Shown: in pieces, positions 18,623-28,603 of the stretch | Layout: every line of letters begins with the position of its first letter | Position numbering within the stretch: the first letter of the stretch is position 1 | Assembly (NCBI GenBank): GCA_902598295.1 | Contig: CACKBA010000003.1 | Coordinates: forward strand, 24,544-88,543 | Direction of reading: 5' to 3' | Length of the DNA stretch: 64,000 bases | DNA from: an uncultured Bacteroidota bacterium | GTDB lineage: Bacteria > Bacteroidota > Bacteroidia > Flavobacteriales > Flavobacteriaceae | Made by a program: the position numbers and the translations under genes | The notes under the pieces: generated by a model | Databases searched by the model: none | Told to the model about the DNA's origin: nothing | Seen by the model: the letters and a program-made list of their open reading frames with translations, nothing else

Positions 18623-18781
18623 ATGAAAAGAACGTTTCAACCATCAAATAGAAAAAGAAAAAACAAGCACGGATTTAGAGAAAGAATGTCTACACCTGAA
18701 GGACGTAAAGTGCTTTCATCTAGGAGAAAGAAAGGCAGAAAAAAATTGACTGTTTCAAGTGAATTAAGACACAAAAAGTAA
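18623..18781 (+). CDS. rpmH: Ribosomal protein L34
   Basis: A 52-residue basic protein of the large subunit. [20 protein letters not shown] and the end [11 protein letters not shown] are classic L34. The ATG at 18623 is the family start; the frame extends upstream to a TTG at 18596 but that part overlaps the -7 box. It is not next to rnpA, yidC or dnaA as in many bacteria. A strong terminator follows 19 bases after the stop. Confidence 0.96.
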   Translation: MKRTFQPSNRKRKNKHGFRERMSTPEGRKVLSSRRKKGRKKLTVSSELRHKK

Positions 18782-18800
18782 GTTGAAAAAAAGATTACAA

Positions 18801-18837
18801 AAAAGGGTGTTGTTTTTTAAAATAACACCTTTTTTTT
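18801..18837 (+). terminator. Rho-independent terminator after rpmH
   Basis: AAAGGGTGTTGTTTT pairs with AAAATAACACCTTTTTTT across a very short loop: a stem of about 14 pairs with one or two G-T pairs, ending in a run of T. It separates rpmH from carB. Confidence 0.85.
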
Positions 18838-18856
18838 GATATATTGAAAAACGGTT

Positions 18857-21706
18857 ATGCCGCTAAGAAAAGATCTAAAAAGTATACTCATAATTGGATC
18901 AGGACCAATAGTAATTGGTCAAGCATGCGAGTTTGATTATTCTGGTTCTCAAGCCCTTAGGTCATTAAAAGAAGATGGGATTGAAACCATTTTAATTAAT
19001 TCAAATCCTGCTACTATCATGACTGATCCCGTCATGGCCGATCATATTTATTTACTCCCACTTAATACCAAATCAATTCGCAAAATTGTTCAGAAGCATA
19101 ATATTGATGCTGTTTTACCAACAATGGGCGGACAGACTGCATTAAACTTGTGTATTGAAGCAGGTGAAAAGGGGATTTGGGATGAGTTTGATATCGAAAT
19201 TATTGGAGTTGATATTGATGCAATTCAGATTACTGAGGATAGAGAAAAGTTTAGATTACTATTAGAAAAAATAGATATTCCTTATGCACCATCAGAAACA
19301 GCAACATCATTTTTAAAAGGAAAAGAAATTGCACAAAAGTTTGGTTTCCCTCTTTGTGTTAGACCCTCATTCACTTTAGGAGGTACAGGTGCTTCAATTG
19401 TATACCAAGAGGAAAAATTTGACACACTTCTAAACAGAGGTTTAGAGGCTTCACCAATTCATGAGGTAATGATAGACAAAGCCTTGATTGGATGGAAAGA
19501 ATATGAATTAGAATTATTAAGAGATAAAAATGACAATGTTGTAATAATTTGTACCATTGAAAATATGGATCCTATGGGCATTCATACTGGTGATTCAGTA
19601 ACTGTTGCTCCAGCAATGACTCTCTCTGATACAACATATCAAAAAATGAGAGATATGGCTATAAAAATGATGAGAAGTATAGGCGATTTTGCAGGCGGTT
19701 GTAATGTTCAATTTGCTGTAAGTCCAGATGAAAATGAGGACATAATTGCCATTGAAATAAACCCCAGAGTGTCAAGGTCATCTGCCCTAGCATCAAAAGC
19801 TACAGGATATCCCATTGCAAAGGTTGCAAGTAAATTAGCGATAGGTTACTCGTTGAATGAATTAGATAATCAAATAACAAAATCAACGTCTGCATTATTT
19901 GAGCCAACAATAGATTATGTAATTGTAAAAATTCCAAGATGGAATTTTGATAAGTTTGAGGGTTCAGAAAGAACTGTTGGATTGATGATGAAAGCTGTAG
20001 GAGAGGTTATGGCTATTGGAAGATCATTTCAAGAGGCTCTTCACAAGGCTACCCAGTCATTAGAAATAAAACGAAACGGTCTAGGTGCTGACGGAAAAGG
20101 ATATAGAGATTATGAAACAATTATGTCCAAATTAAAAAATCCCTCATGGGATAGGGTTTTTGTTATTTATGATGCAATTAAAGCAGGAATATCAATTAAT
20201 AGAATTCATGAGATTACAAAAATTGATTTGTGGTTTTTAAATCAATATGAAGAATTATCAAATCTGGAGGATGAAATTTCTAAATACAATATTGAATCAT
20301 TGAACAAAGAATTATTACTTGAAGCTAAGCAAAAAGGATTTGCAGACCGTCAAATTGCCCACATGTTAAAATGTCTTGAAAGTCAAGTTTACAAAAAGCG
20401 AATAAAGCTTGGTGTTAATAGAGTATATAAACTAGTTGATACTTGTGCTGCAGAATTCAAAGCTGTTACACCTTATTATTATTCTACTTTTGAGGAAGAA
20501 GTAATGGACAAAAATGGTAATATTTTTGTTGATAATGAGAGTAAATCAAGTAAGAAAAAGAAAATTATTGTTCTTGGTTCTGGTCCAAATAGGATTGGTC
20601 AAGGAATTGAATTTGACTATTGTTGTGTTCATGGTGTACTTGCAGCTTCAGAGTGTGGTTATGAAACCATCATGATTAATTGTAATCCTGAAACAGTTTC
20701 AACTGACTTTGATGTAGCTGACAAGCTTTATTTCGAGCCTGTATTTTGGGAACACATCTATGATATAATTCAACATGAAAAACCGGAGGGGGTTATAGTT
20801 CAACTTGGTGGTCAAACAGCACTTAAATTAGCTGAAAAGTTAGATAGATATGGAGTTAAAATAATCGGCACTACTTTTAAATCTCTTGATTTAGCTGAGG
20901 ACAGGGGTTCTTTTTCTGAACTTTTAAAGAAAAACAATATTCCTTATCCTGAATTTGGGGTTGCTGAAACTGCTGAGCAAGCTTTGGAATTATCAGAAAG
21001 TTTAAATTTTCCAATCCTAGTCAGACCTTCTTATGTTCTTGGTGGACAGGGAATGAAAATTGTAATTAATAAAGAAGATTTAGAAAAACATGTTGTGGAC
21101 CTTCTACAAAAAATTCCAAATAACAAATTACTTCTTGACCATTACTTAGATGGTGCAATTGAGGCAGAAGCTGATGCCATCTGTGATGGTGAAAATGTTC
21201 AAATAATTGGAATTATGGAACACATTGAGCCGTGTGGAATACATTCTGGTGATTCAAATGCAACACTTCCTCCATTTAATTTAGGTGATTATGTCATGCA
21301 GCAGATTAAAGATCATACAAAAAAAATCGCTCTTGCTTTGAAAACAGTCGGGTTAATTAATATTCAATTTGCTATTAAGGATGATACCGTTTACATAATC
21401 GAGGCAAATCCAAGAGCATCCAGGACAGTTCCCTTTATTTCAAAAGCTTACAAGCAACCTTATGTTAATTATGCCACTAAAATAATGTTGGGAAAAAATA
21501 AGATAGGTGACTTTAAATTTGAATCCAAATTAAATGGATTTGCCATAAAACAACCTGTTTTTTCTTTTAGTAAGTTCCCAAACGTAAATAAAAATTTAGG
21601 TCCAGAAATGAAAAGTACTGGTGAAAGTATTTTATTCATTGATGATCTGAAAGATGATGATTTTTATGAGATATATTCTAGAAGGAAAATGTATTTAACC
21701 AAATAA
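18857..21706 (+). CDS. carB: Carbamoyl-phosphate synthase large subunit, without the C-terminal regulatory domain
   Basis: Makes carbamoyl phosphate for arginine and pyrimidine synthesis together with CarA. The two homologous synthetase halves are clear: GSGPIVIGQACEFDYSGSQA (residues 13-32) and GSGPNRIGQGIEFDYCCVHG (about 573-592), each followed by an ATP-grasp domain (RPSFTLGGTG; RPSYVLGGQG). The protein ends at residue 949, shortly after GPEMKSTGESI. Enterobacterial CarB continues for over 100 residues as the MGS-like allosteric domain, which is missing here. Flavobacterial CarB proteins are commonly this length, so this is a lineage trait and not a fresh truncation. carA is not in the window. 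Confidence 0.97.
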   Translation: MPLRKDLKSILIIGSGPIVIGQACEFDYSGSQALRSLKEDGIETILINSNPATIMTDPVMADHIYLLPLNTKSIRKIVQKHNIDAVLPTMGGQTALNLCIEAGEKGIWDEFDIEIIGVDIDAIQITEDREKFRLLLEKIDIPYAPSETATSFLKGKEIAQKFGFPLCVRPSFTLGGTGASIVYQEEKFDTLLNRGLEASPIHEVMIDKALIGWKEYELELLRDKNDNVVIICTIENMDPMGIHTGDSVTVAPAMTLSDTTYQKMRDMAIKMMRSIGDFAGGCNVQFAVSPDENEDIIAIEINPRVSRSSALASKATGYPIAKVASKLAIGYSLNELDNQITKSTSALFEPTIDYVIVKIPRWNFDKFEGSERTVGLMMKAVGEVMAIGRSFQEALHKATQSLEIKRNGLGADGKGYRDYETIMSKLKNPSWDRVFVIYDAIKAGISINRIHEITKIDLWFLNQYEELSNLEDEISKYNIESLNKELLLEAKQKGFADRQIAHMLKCLESQVYKKRIKLGVNRVYKLVDTCAAEFKAVTPYYYSTFEEEVMDKNGNIFVDNESKSSKKKKIIVLGSGPNRIGQGIEFDYCCVHGVLAASECGYETIMINCNPETVSTDFDVADKLYFEPVFWEHIYDIIQHEKPEGVIVQLGGQTALKLAEKLDRYGVKIIGTTFKSLDLAEDRGSFSELLKKNNIPYPEFGVAETAEQALELSESLNFPILVRPSYVLGGQGMKIVINKEDLEKHVVDLLQKIPNNKLLLDHYLDGAIEAEADAICDGENVQIIGIMEHIEPCGIHSGDSNATLPPFNLGDYVMQQIKDHTKKIALALKTVGLINIQFAIKDDTVYIIEANPRASRTVPFISKAYKQPYVNYATKIMLGKNKIGDFKFESKLNGFAIKQPVFSFSKFPNVNKNLGPEMKSTGESILFIDDLKDDDFYEIYSRRKMYLTK

Positions 21707-21732
21707 TTAGAATTTTTCATACCTTTTAACAA

Positions 21733-22869
21733 TTGGAAACAATTCTTTTCATAGTAATTTCTGTATTGGCATCTGCATCAATGTATTTTTTCTTAAAAAA
21801 AAATCAGTTCGGTTCAAAGATTTCGGATTTAAATCGAGAAAATGAAATGCTGAAAGTTAGATTGGAGGAGTTAGGGATTCTTAAAGATGAAAAAAAGGAA
21901 CTAGATATAAAACACCAATCCCTTGAAGAAAAGCTTTCAGATTTGGAAAAAATTAATGTTGGTTTAAAAAAAGATTTAGAACAAAGTCGGGAGACTAAGG
22001 ATGAAACGGTTGATAAATTTGCTGCGCATACCAATAGATTAAATGATCTTGAAGAAAAAAGGCAACAAAAACTACTAGATGATAAAGAATTTGAACTAAA
22101 CGAAAAAAAACTTCAGTGGAAGCAACATGAGAATGATGTTCAAAATCACATCCAGATTATATGTAAAAAAAATATAATTGAATATGTTAGTCAGGAAGAT
22201 TTTCCCCATCCTAGAAACAAACCTGATTGTTCAATTAAAATATTAGATCAACTAATTGTGTTCGATGCAAAAAGCCCGTTAGGTGACGACACCTCAAAGT
22301 TCATGACATATCTTAAAGATCAGGCAACAAATCTTAAAAAATATGCAAAACATGGTGACGTTAGAAAAGAGTTTTTTTTAGTTGTACCTACTAATACGGT
22401 TAGTTCAATAAAAGACTTTAGAATTGATTGTGGAGATTACATGGTTTTCATTGTTACTAAGGATGCTCTAGAACCAATTATCTTAAGTTTAAAAAAAATT
22501 GAGGATTATGAGTTTGCTGATAAATTAAGTCCTGACGAAAGAGATGATATATGTAGGGTAATAGGTACTTTTGCACACGCAGCAAAAAGGAGAATTCAGA
22601 TAGATCAATGGTATAACGAAATAGTTATTAATGATATCCAAAAGGCTGGAAAAATATTACCTAAAGAATTTGTTAGGCTTGTGCAACAATATGATTTAGC
22701 AGAAAAGTTAAATCCACCAATTGAAAAAAGAAATAAAAAGATTGAATTAAGTGAGTTGAAGGACAATAGTGAAGATTTTAAGAAGGAAATGAATACAAAA
22801 TTTGAAATTCTTGATAAAAATATACCTCAAATTGATCCCAAGATTATTGAAAAAACTAATGATTCTTAA
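21733..22869 (+). CDS. rmuC: DNA recombination protein RmuC-like
   Basis: A 378-residue protein: N-terminal transmembrane helix (about residues 3-20), a long coiled coil (about 25-140, rich in Lys, Glu and Leu), then the nuclease-like RmuC domain with PDCSIKILDQLIVFDAKSPL and its Asp/Lys residues typical of a PD-(D/E)xK-like fold. RmuC limits inversions between short repeats. The start is TTG at 21733, chosen because it keeps the membrane helix intact. The 3' end overlaps the convergent DUF6580 gene by four bases. Confidence 0.88.
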   Translation: METILFIVISVLASASMYFFLKKNQFGSKISDLNRENEMLKVRLEELGILKDEKKELDIKHQSLEEKLSDLEKINVGLKKDLEQSRETKDETVDKFAAHTNRLNDLEEKRQQKLLDDKEFELNEKKLQWKQHENDVQNHIQIICKKNIIEYVSQEDFPHPRNKPDCSIKILDQLIVFDAKSPLGDDTSKFMTYLKDQATNLKKYAKHGDVRKEFFLVVPTNTVSSIKDFRIDCGDYMVFIVTKDALEPIILSLKKIEDYEFADKLSPDERDDICRVIGTFAHAAKRRIQIDQWYNEIVINDIQKAGKILPKEFVRLVQQYDLAEKLNPPIEKRNKKIELSELKDNSEDFKKEMNTKFEILDKNIPQIDPKIIEKTNDS

Positions 22870-23357
22870 GAAATTAAATTAATATAGTTTTTTCTTGTAA
22901 AATAATTGTAAACCAATTTTATTAAAAAAGAATAAAACAAGTCGCCTAAAATTGTGTACCCAAAAAAAGGTATTGCATTAAAGTAGCATAAAAAAAATCC
23001 CTCAAATGTTTTGGGGTAACCTAATATCCAAACTCCAAAATTAGAAATTATAAAAAATAATAAACTTGATAAAAGAATGGAGTATAAGTTTATTTTTCCT
23101 ATAACATAACCCAATATGCTTACCAATGTGAAGGATAAGTAAACAAATATATTAATGGTATAAAATCCTAAAAAAATATCCGATAGATATAGACAAAACA
23201 GCGGAGTTAAAGTCGCTAAAAATTTGTTATCGAGTTTCGTAACTGAAAATAGAGCTATAGCAGTTATAGGGGTAAAATTTGGAGGGTGGGGAATTAACCT
23301 AGAGATAGTGGCGATTAATATCAGCAAAAAAATAAATTTGGTCTTTCCTAATTTCAA
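22866..23357 (-). CDS. DUF6580-type membrane protein
   Basis: A 163-residue membrane protein of five to six helices. RLIPHPPNFTPITAIALF (residues 20-37) and YLSDIFLGFY are signatures of DUF6580, a Bacteroidota family with the look of an ECF-transporter substrate-binding (S) component. The substrate is unknown. Its ATG overlaps the end of purB by four bases, so the two are translationally linked. Confidence 0.7.
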   Translation of the reverse strand: MKLGKTKFIFLLILIATISRLIPHPPNFTPITAIALFSVTKLDNKFLATLTPLFCLYLSDIFLGFYTINIFVYLSFTLVSILGYVIGKINLYSILLSSLLFFIISNFGVWILGYPKTFEGFFLCYFNAIPFFGYTILGDLFYSFLIKLVYNYFTRKNYINLIS

Positions 23358-24715
23358 ATTCCAGTATAATTATGAGGGCTAATTTTTTTTAGTTCATTTT
23401 TTATGTTTTCATCTATGTCCAAAGACTCAATAAATTTCATAAAAACACCCTTATCTATCTTCCTGTTGTTTCTTGTAAGTTTCTTCAGCTCTTCGTATGG
23501 ATTAGGATAACCTTCTCTTCTTAATATGGTTTGGATACCTTCAGAAATTACAATCCAGTTTTTATTCAATTCATCATTTATTTTTTCTTCATTCACTAAG
23601 AGTTTATCTATGCCCTTAATTGTTGACTTTATCGCAATGATTGAATGAGCAAAAGGAACTCCTATATTTCTTAGAACCGTACTATCAGTTAAATCTCTTT
23701 GTAGTCTAGATATGGGAAGTTTTGATGATAAGTGATTGAATATAGAATTAGCCATACCAAGATTCCCTTCAGAGTTTTCAAAATCAATAGGGTTTACTTT
23801 GTGTGGCATTGCTGACGAACCTATTTCCCTTTTTTTAATTTTTTGCTTGAAATAGTCCATTGAAATGTAAAGCCACATGTCCTGATTAAAATCAATAATT
23901 ATGTTATTTATTCTCTTAATGTTATCAAACAAAGCCGCCAAATTATCATAGTGTTCAATTTGGGTAGTAGGATAAGACAATTTGAGGCCTAAATGACTTA
24001 CAAAATCATTGGCAAATTTTTTCCATTTAATTTTAGGATAAGCTGTGTGATGTGCATTAAAATTTCCTGTTGCTCCCCCAAATTTAGCTGAATATGGAAT
24101 TTTCTTTAAAAATTTAATTTGTTCAATGATTCTTGTTGAGAAAACCCTGAACTCTTTACCAAGTTTTGTTGGTGATGCTGGTTGACCATGTGTTTTAGCC
24201 AATATCGAAATATTTTTATATTTTTTTGCTTTTTCCTCAATTTTATCAATTAACCTTACAATTTGCGCGAAGTATCCAATGTTATTATCGTCCTTGTTAT
24301 TAAATTCCAAATAATCCTTAATTAGTAGCGGTATCGCAGTGTTATTAATGTCTTGAGAAGTTAGTCCAAAGTGAATAAATTCAGAAAATTTTTTATAACC
24401 AAGTATTTCAAATTTATTTTTTAAAAAATATTCAACTGCTTTGACATCATGATTTGTGATACTTTCTATTTTTTTAATTTCTAAAGCATCGCTGTCATTG
24501 AAATTGTAATATATTTCTCTTAATGCTTTGTTGTTTTGTTTATTCCAACTCCGTAACTCCTTGATTCCTAAATTGGTTAAGGAAATAAAATATTCAATTT
24601 CAATTCTAAGCCTGTACTTGATAAGGGCTTTTTCTGAGAAAAAATTGGATAAAACTTGAACTTTATCAAAATATCTTCCATCAATTGGTGAAATTGAATT
24701 AATTTTCTGGTTCAT
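23354..24715 (-). CDS. purB: Adenylosuccinate lyase
   Basis: Catalyses two fumarate-releasing steps in purine synthesis (SAICAR to AICAR, and adenylosuccinate to AMP). The signature loop with the catalytic Ser is GSSAMPHKVNPIDFENSEGN; THGQPASPTKLGKE is the substrate-binding motif. At 453 residues it belongs to the Escherichia-type group rather than the shorter Bacillus-type. A TATCTTTG box on the minus strand (24723-24730) lies 7 bases upstream. Confidence 0.96.
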   Translation of the reverse strand: MNQKINSISPIDGRYFDKVQVLSNFFSEKALIKYRLRIEIEYFISLTNLGIKELRSWNKQNNKALREIYYNFNDSDALEIKKIESITNHDVKAVEYFLKNKFEILGYKKFSEFIHFGLTSQDINNTAIPLLIKDYLEFNNKDDNNIGYFAQIVRLIDKIEEKAKKYKNISILAKTHGQPASPTKLGKEFRVFSTRIIEQIKFLKKIPYSAKFGGATGNFNAHHTAYPKIKWKKFANDFVSHLGLKLSYPTTQIEHYDNLAALFDNIKRINNIIIDFNQDMWLYISMDYFKQKIKKREIGSSAMPHKVNPIDFENSEGNLGMANSIFNHLSSKLPISRLQRDLTDSTVLRNIGVPFAHSIIAIKSTIKGIDKLLVNEEKINDELNKNWIVISEGIQTILRREGYPNPYEELKKLTRNNRKIDKGVFMKFIESLDIDENIKNELKKISPHNYTGI

Positions 24716-24722
24716 TCTTTTA

Positions 24723-24730
24723 CAAAGATA
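24723..24730 (-). promoter_or_regulatory. Candidate -7 box of purB
   Basis: TATCTTTG on the minus strand is an exact match to TAnnTTTG and ends 7 bases before the purB ATG, so the transcript would be almost leaderless. No clear -33 box is visible. Confidence 0.45.
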
Positions 24731-24750
24731 GTATATATAGGTAAAGAAAT

Positions 24751-25512
24751 TTATTTTCTGTTAAGTAGTTTGAATTCCTCATAACACTGGCTTATGGCTT
24801 GAAGAATTTGTAAGTCATTAGCCGACAAAATAAAACTTTCTGAGTAGCTGCAATTTCTTAGGATTTCATCAATATCAAACTTATCTATTTGCAATAATTC
24901 TACTAAAGTTTCACGATCAAATTTTGTACTTAAAAGTTCTCTAATTTGATAATCTTCCTTCATCAACTTAAGTTTTTTCATTTGTTTAGGCTTTTTCCCA
25001 AATATGTTATAAAGAAAATCAACTGGATTAAATATGGCAGCAAAAACTTTAGTTATAGCACCGGGACTGTTAGAACCTCCTTCATATCCTCTGGAGGGTA
25101 GTCCGGGTATATTGTATCGGTATGTTTTGCTTAAAGGGATATTTCTTGCATCAATTTCTAGATAACCAGTTAGTTGGTATGGGCTTACAACAACTTCTTC
25201 TAATGCGTAGGCAAGTTCGGTTAATTTAATCTTAGATTTCTTGAACTTTATAAGGTCATTTGTAACTCTAATTTTTATAGACTTAAATCCTAAATAAGAA
25301 AAGAATAAGGTGTCATTAACCTCAGCTTTAATTTCAAACTCACCATTCTTATTTGTTATTGTGCCCTCAACTCTGTTAAGATTGATTACATGAACATTTG
25401 ATATAGGTTTTGAATCTGCGTCATTTTCTACAATTCCAACGACCAAATCTTGTGAAAATATAAACCAACTGGCACTAAAAAAAAATACAAGAAAAAAATT
25501 AATTACCCTCAT
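24751..25512 (-). CDS. Exported protein with carboxypeptidase-regulatory-like domain
   Basis: A 253-residue protein with signal peptide (FFLVFFFSASWFIFSQ, residues 6-21) and then a beta-sandwich of the CarbopepD-reg type (VVGIVENDADSKPISNVHVI, EGTITNKNGEFEI, LFFSYLGFKSIKI), as at the N-terminus of TonB-dependent receptors. No receptor barrel follows. The C-terminal half is helical and charged. It is probably periplasmic or surface-associated; function unknown. It lies 9 bases after rdgB. Confidence 0.75.
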   Translation of the reverse strand: MRVINFFLVFFFSASWFIFSQDLVVGIVENDADSKPISNVHVINLNRVEGTITNKNGEFEIKAEVNDTLFFSYLGFKSIKIRVTNDLIKFKKSKIKLTELAYALEEVVVSPYQLTGYLEIDARNIPLSKTYRYNIPGLPSRGYEGGSNSPGAITKVFAAIFNPVDFLYNIFGKKPKQMKKLKLMKEDYQIRELLSTKFDRETLVELLQIDKFDIDEILRNCSYSESFILSANDLQILQAISQCYEEFKLLNRK

Positions 25513-25521
25513 AAATTAAAC

Positions 25522-26106
25522 TTACAATAAATTATTTTCTTTTAAATATTGTGTCATTTTATTAATTGCAATTGATCTATGACTAATTTTATTTTTTTCT
25601 TCCAGTGACATTTGAGCGAATGTTAATACATTACCATGGGGTTGAAAAATTGAATCATATCCAAAACCATTTTCTCCTTCTCTTTTGTTTGTAATTTGAC
25701 CTTCAACTATTCCTTCAAAATTTATTGTTTTATTGTTATGGATTAGAGATATCACTGTCTTAAATCTTGCTTTTCGATTTTTCTTATTTTTTAACTTATT
25801 CAACACCAAATCAATATTTTTCTCAGAATTTTTCTCAATTCCTGCATACCTTGCTGAGTAAACTCCAGGTTCTCCATTTAATGAATCAATTTCTAAGCCA
25901 GTATCATCAGCGAAAACATTTTTTCCGGTCTCTTTATTAATATATTGAGCTTTGAATACTGCATTTTTCTCAACAGTTTTTTCTCTCTCAGGAATTTCAT
26001 CATTAAACCCAAGTTCATATAAACTGTAGAGTTTAATTTTATTCCCTATAATTTTTTTAAACTCATTTAATTTATCTTGATTATGACTAGCAATAATAAG
26101 TTCCAT
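25522..26106 (-). CDS. rdgB: Non-canonical purine NTP pyrophosphatase (RdgB/HAM1)
   Basis: Hydrolyses ITP, dITP and XTP to keep them out of nucleic acids. The N-terminal SHNQDKLNEFKKI is the nucleotide-binding motif, VFADDTGLEIDSLNG holds the catalytic acidic residues, YSARYAG and GFGYDSIF are further family blocks, and SHRSIA closes the active site. At 194 residues it has family length. Divergent from priA with 42 bases between the start codons. Confidence 0.95.
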   Translation of the reverse strand: MELIIASHNQDKLNEFKKIIGNKIKLYSLYELGFNDEIPEREKTVEKNAVFKAQYINKETGKNVFADDTGLEIDSLNGEPGVYSARYAGIEKNSEKNIDLVLNKLKNKKNRKARFKTVISLIHNNKTINFEGIVEGQITNKREGENGFGYDSIFQPHGNVLTFAQMSLEEKNKISHRSIAINKMTQYLKENNLL

Positions 26107-26148
26107 AAATTCTATTAAATTGCTAAATTAACTAAAACAAATTTTAAG

Positions 26149-28548
26149 TTGTCTGATAGATATACAGTTGAGGTTGTAATTCCAATTCCATTAAGTCAAA
26201 CTTTTGACTATATCGTTTCAAAATTGGAATTTGAAAATCTAAATATAGGTGCTCGAATCATAGTAAGTTTTGGTCAAAAGAAATTGTATACTGCAGTTGT
26301 TGTAGATAAATACATTAATAAACAATATGATTTTAATCTAAAGCAGATAGAATTCATTATAGATGATGCTCCATGCGTTTCTATTGAGCAAATTGTTTTA
26401 TTTAAATGGATTAGTGATTATTATTTATGTCCAATTGGTAAGGTTTATGAAACAGCATTACCAAAGATGTTTTTAGTTAAAAGCGAAACGGTAATAAAGT
26501 TAGCAAAAGAAGAAAACAGTATAAAACTCTCAGATCAGGCTAATTTAATATTAAAAAATATTAGTAAGAGTGGTGAAGTTAGTTTAAAAGATATAATAAA
26601 AATTTATGGAAAAGAATCTATAAAATTAGTTGATGAGTTGATTGATAAAAATAAAATTATTTTAAATGAGGAAGTATTTGATTATTACAATCCAATATTA
26701 AAAAAATATTTAAGAATCAATCACTCTGCAGATCCTTACAGTAAAGCCAAAACTCCACTTCAAAAAAAAATTATTGATTTATTTTTCCAACTAGATGAAC
26801 CTGAATTAAGTAAAAATAGAGTTTTAAATGAATTAAATATTACGGATTCTGCAATTAAATCTTTGTTAAAAACTAAGGCCTTAATCGAATCAAAAAAAAA
26901 TATTTTAAGATCTCAAGAAATTAAAAGGAAAACCAAAAGCAATATTGAATTGTCAACACATCAAAAAACTGCTTATCAGCAAATAAGTAAAGTGATTGAA
27001 GAACAAAAAGTAGTTCTATTTCATGGTGTTACATCATCAGGTAAAACTGAAGTTTATGTAGAGTGTATAAAAACCCAATTACAAAAAGGTAAGTCTGTTC
27101 TTTTTCTTGTACCAGAAATTGCATTAACTACTCAACTAGTAACAAGATTAAACTCTTTCTTTGATGACGAGTTAATAATTTATCATTCATCTGTGAATCC
27201 CCAAACTAGATATGAACTTTGGAAAAAAATAATTTGTTCAGAAAGGCCTCACTTAGTTCTAGGTGCCAGGTCAGCAGTTTTCCTGCCATTGAAAAACAAT
27301 GGTTTGATAATAGTGGATGAAGAACATGAAAACGCATACAAACAAACACAAAAATCACCATTTTATAACTCAAGAGATATTGCAGTTTATTTGTCGAAAA
27401 TTCACAAGTGTTCCGTAATACTAGGTTCTGCAACACCCAGTTTAGAGTCTTATTATAATGCAAAAACTGATAAATACTCAAAAGTCAATTTAAATAAAAG
27501 ATTTGGGAATTTTGACCCACCAAAAATTATTTTCTATAATCATTCATCAGCAAAAAAATTATTTAATGATGATATTTTAGCTCAAATCAAATCCAGATTA
27601 GATAAAAAGGAACAGGTGATAATTTTTAGAAATAGAAGAGGACATTCAACTTTTCTACAATGTAGTGCATGCAATGAGGTTGAAAATTGCCCCAACTGTG
27701 ACATTACTTTAACTTACCATCTAAAGTCCAATATATTGAAGTGTCATTACTGTGGTCACAGTGAAATGGAGAAAAAAAATTGCTCGAGTTGTGGGCTTCC
27801 ATCGTTGGAGAGAAGGGGGGTTGGCACCCAATTGATTGAAGATGAAATTAAAAAACAATTTCCAAATACTAAAGTGGCTAGAATGGATTATGATTCAACT
27901 CGATCAAAAAGAAGTTTTAAATTGTTAATTAAAGGATTTGAGGGTAAAGAGTTTGATATTTTAGTGGGTACTCAAATGGTAACTAAGGGTCTTGATTTCA
28001 GTAATGTTTCATTAGTCTGTGTCATTGAATCTGATTTTTTATTGAATTTTCCTGATTTTCGTGCTAATGAGAAATATTTTCAAATGATAAGACAAGTCTC
28101 TGGTCGAGCTGGTAGATCTAAATCTCAAGGAACTGTTCTTATTCAAACTAAGAACATAAACCACAGTTTAAATAGAAAGTTACAATCGAATGATGACGAT
28201 AATTACTACATGAGAGAATTAGCTCAAAGAGAAGAATTTAGTTACCCACCATATGTTAAACTGATTAAGATAAAATTTAGATCGAGGAATAGAAACATTG
28301 TTTACGATGGTTCTAATTGGTTTGCAAACACATTGAAAAATAATATGGCTTGTAAAATTTTAGGACCAGAGTATCCAATTATATCCAAAATAAAAAATGA
28401 ATTTCTAATGAATTTATTAATAAAAATAAAACCTGATGATAATCTATCTTCAACAAAAAAAATTATATCAAAAGTTCTAAAAAAATTTAATACGTATACT
28501 GAGTTTAGATTAATAAAGACCGATGTTGATGTAGATCCTTATAATTAA
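26149..28548 (+). CDS. priA: Primosomal replication protein N' (PriA helicase)
   Basis: Restarts stalled replication forks by loading the replicative helicase. At 799 residues it shows the N-terminal DNA-binding domain, Walker A GVTSSGKT (293-300), the DEEH Walker B, and the two-zinc cysteine cluster (CSACNEVENCPNC and CHYCGHSEMEKKNCSSCG) between helicase motifs. The start is TTG at 26149; no ATG lies upstream in the 42-base divergent gap and the N-terminal RYTVEVVIPIPLSQTFDY matches the family. Confidence 0.96.
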   Translation: MSDRYTVEVVIPIPLSQTFDYIVSKLEFENLNIGARIIVSFGQKKLYTAVVVDKYINKQYDFNLKQIEFIIDDAPCVSIEQIVLFKWISDYYLCPIGKVYETALPKMFLVKSETVIKLAKEENSIKLSDQANLILKNISKSGEVSLKDIIKIYGKESIKLVDELIDKNKIILNEEVFDYYNPILKKYLRINHSADPYSKAKTPLQKKIIDLFFQLDEPELSKNRVLNELNITDSAIKSLLKTKALIESKKNILRSQEIKRKTKSNIELSTHQKTAYQQISKVIEEQKVVLFHGVTSSGKTEVYVECIKTQLQKGKSVLFLVPEIALTTQLVTRLNSFFDDELIIYHSSVNPQTRYELWKKIICSERPHLVLGARSAVFLPLKNNGLIIVDEEHENAYKQTQKSPFYNSRDIAVYLSKIHKCSVILGSATPSLESYYNAKTDKYSKVNLNKRFGNFDPPKIIFYNHSSAKKLFNDDILAQIKSRLDKKEQVIIFRNRRGHSTFLQCSACNEVENCPNCDITLTYHLKSNILKCHYCGHSEMEKKNCSSCGLPSLERRGVGTQLIEDEIKKQFPNTKVARMDYDSTRSKRSFKLLIKGFEGKEFDILVGTQMVTKGLDFSNVSLVCVIESDFLLNFPDFRANEKYFQMIRQVSGRAGRSKSQGTVLIQTKNINHSLNRKLQSNDDDNYYMRELAQREEFSYPPYVKLIKIKFRSRNRNIVYDGSNWFANTLKNNMACKILGPEYPIISKIKNEFLMNLLIKIKPDDNLSSTKKIISKVLKKFNTYTEFRLIKTDVDVDPYN

Positions 28549-28560
28549 ATTATAATTTTT

Positions 28561-28591
28561 TTTGGAAGTCTTGATATAAAGAGTATTTTTG
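28561..28591 (+). promoter_or_regulatory. Promoter of rpsF-rpsR-rplI
   Basis: TTTG at 28561-28564, exactly 19 bases, then TATTTTTG at 28584-28591: a perfect match to the Bacteroidota housekeeping promoter TTTG-N19-TAnnTTTG. The S6 ATG follows 12 bases later. Confidence 0.85.
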
Positions 28592-28603
28592 CCCTCGAAA
28601 ATT

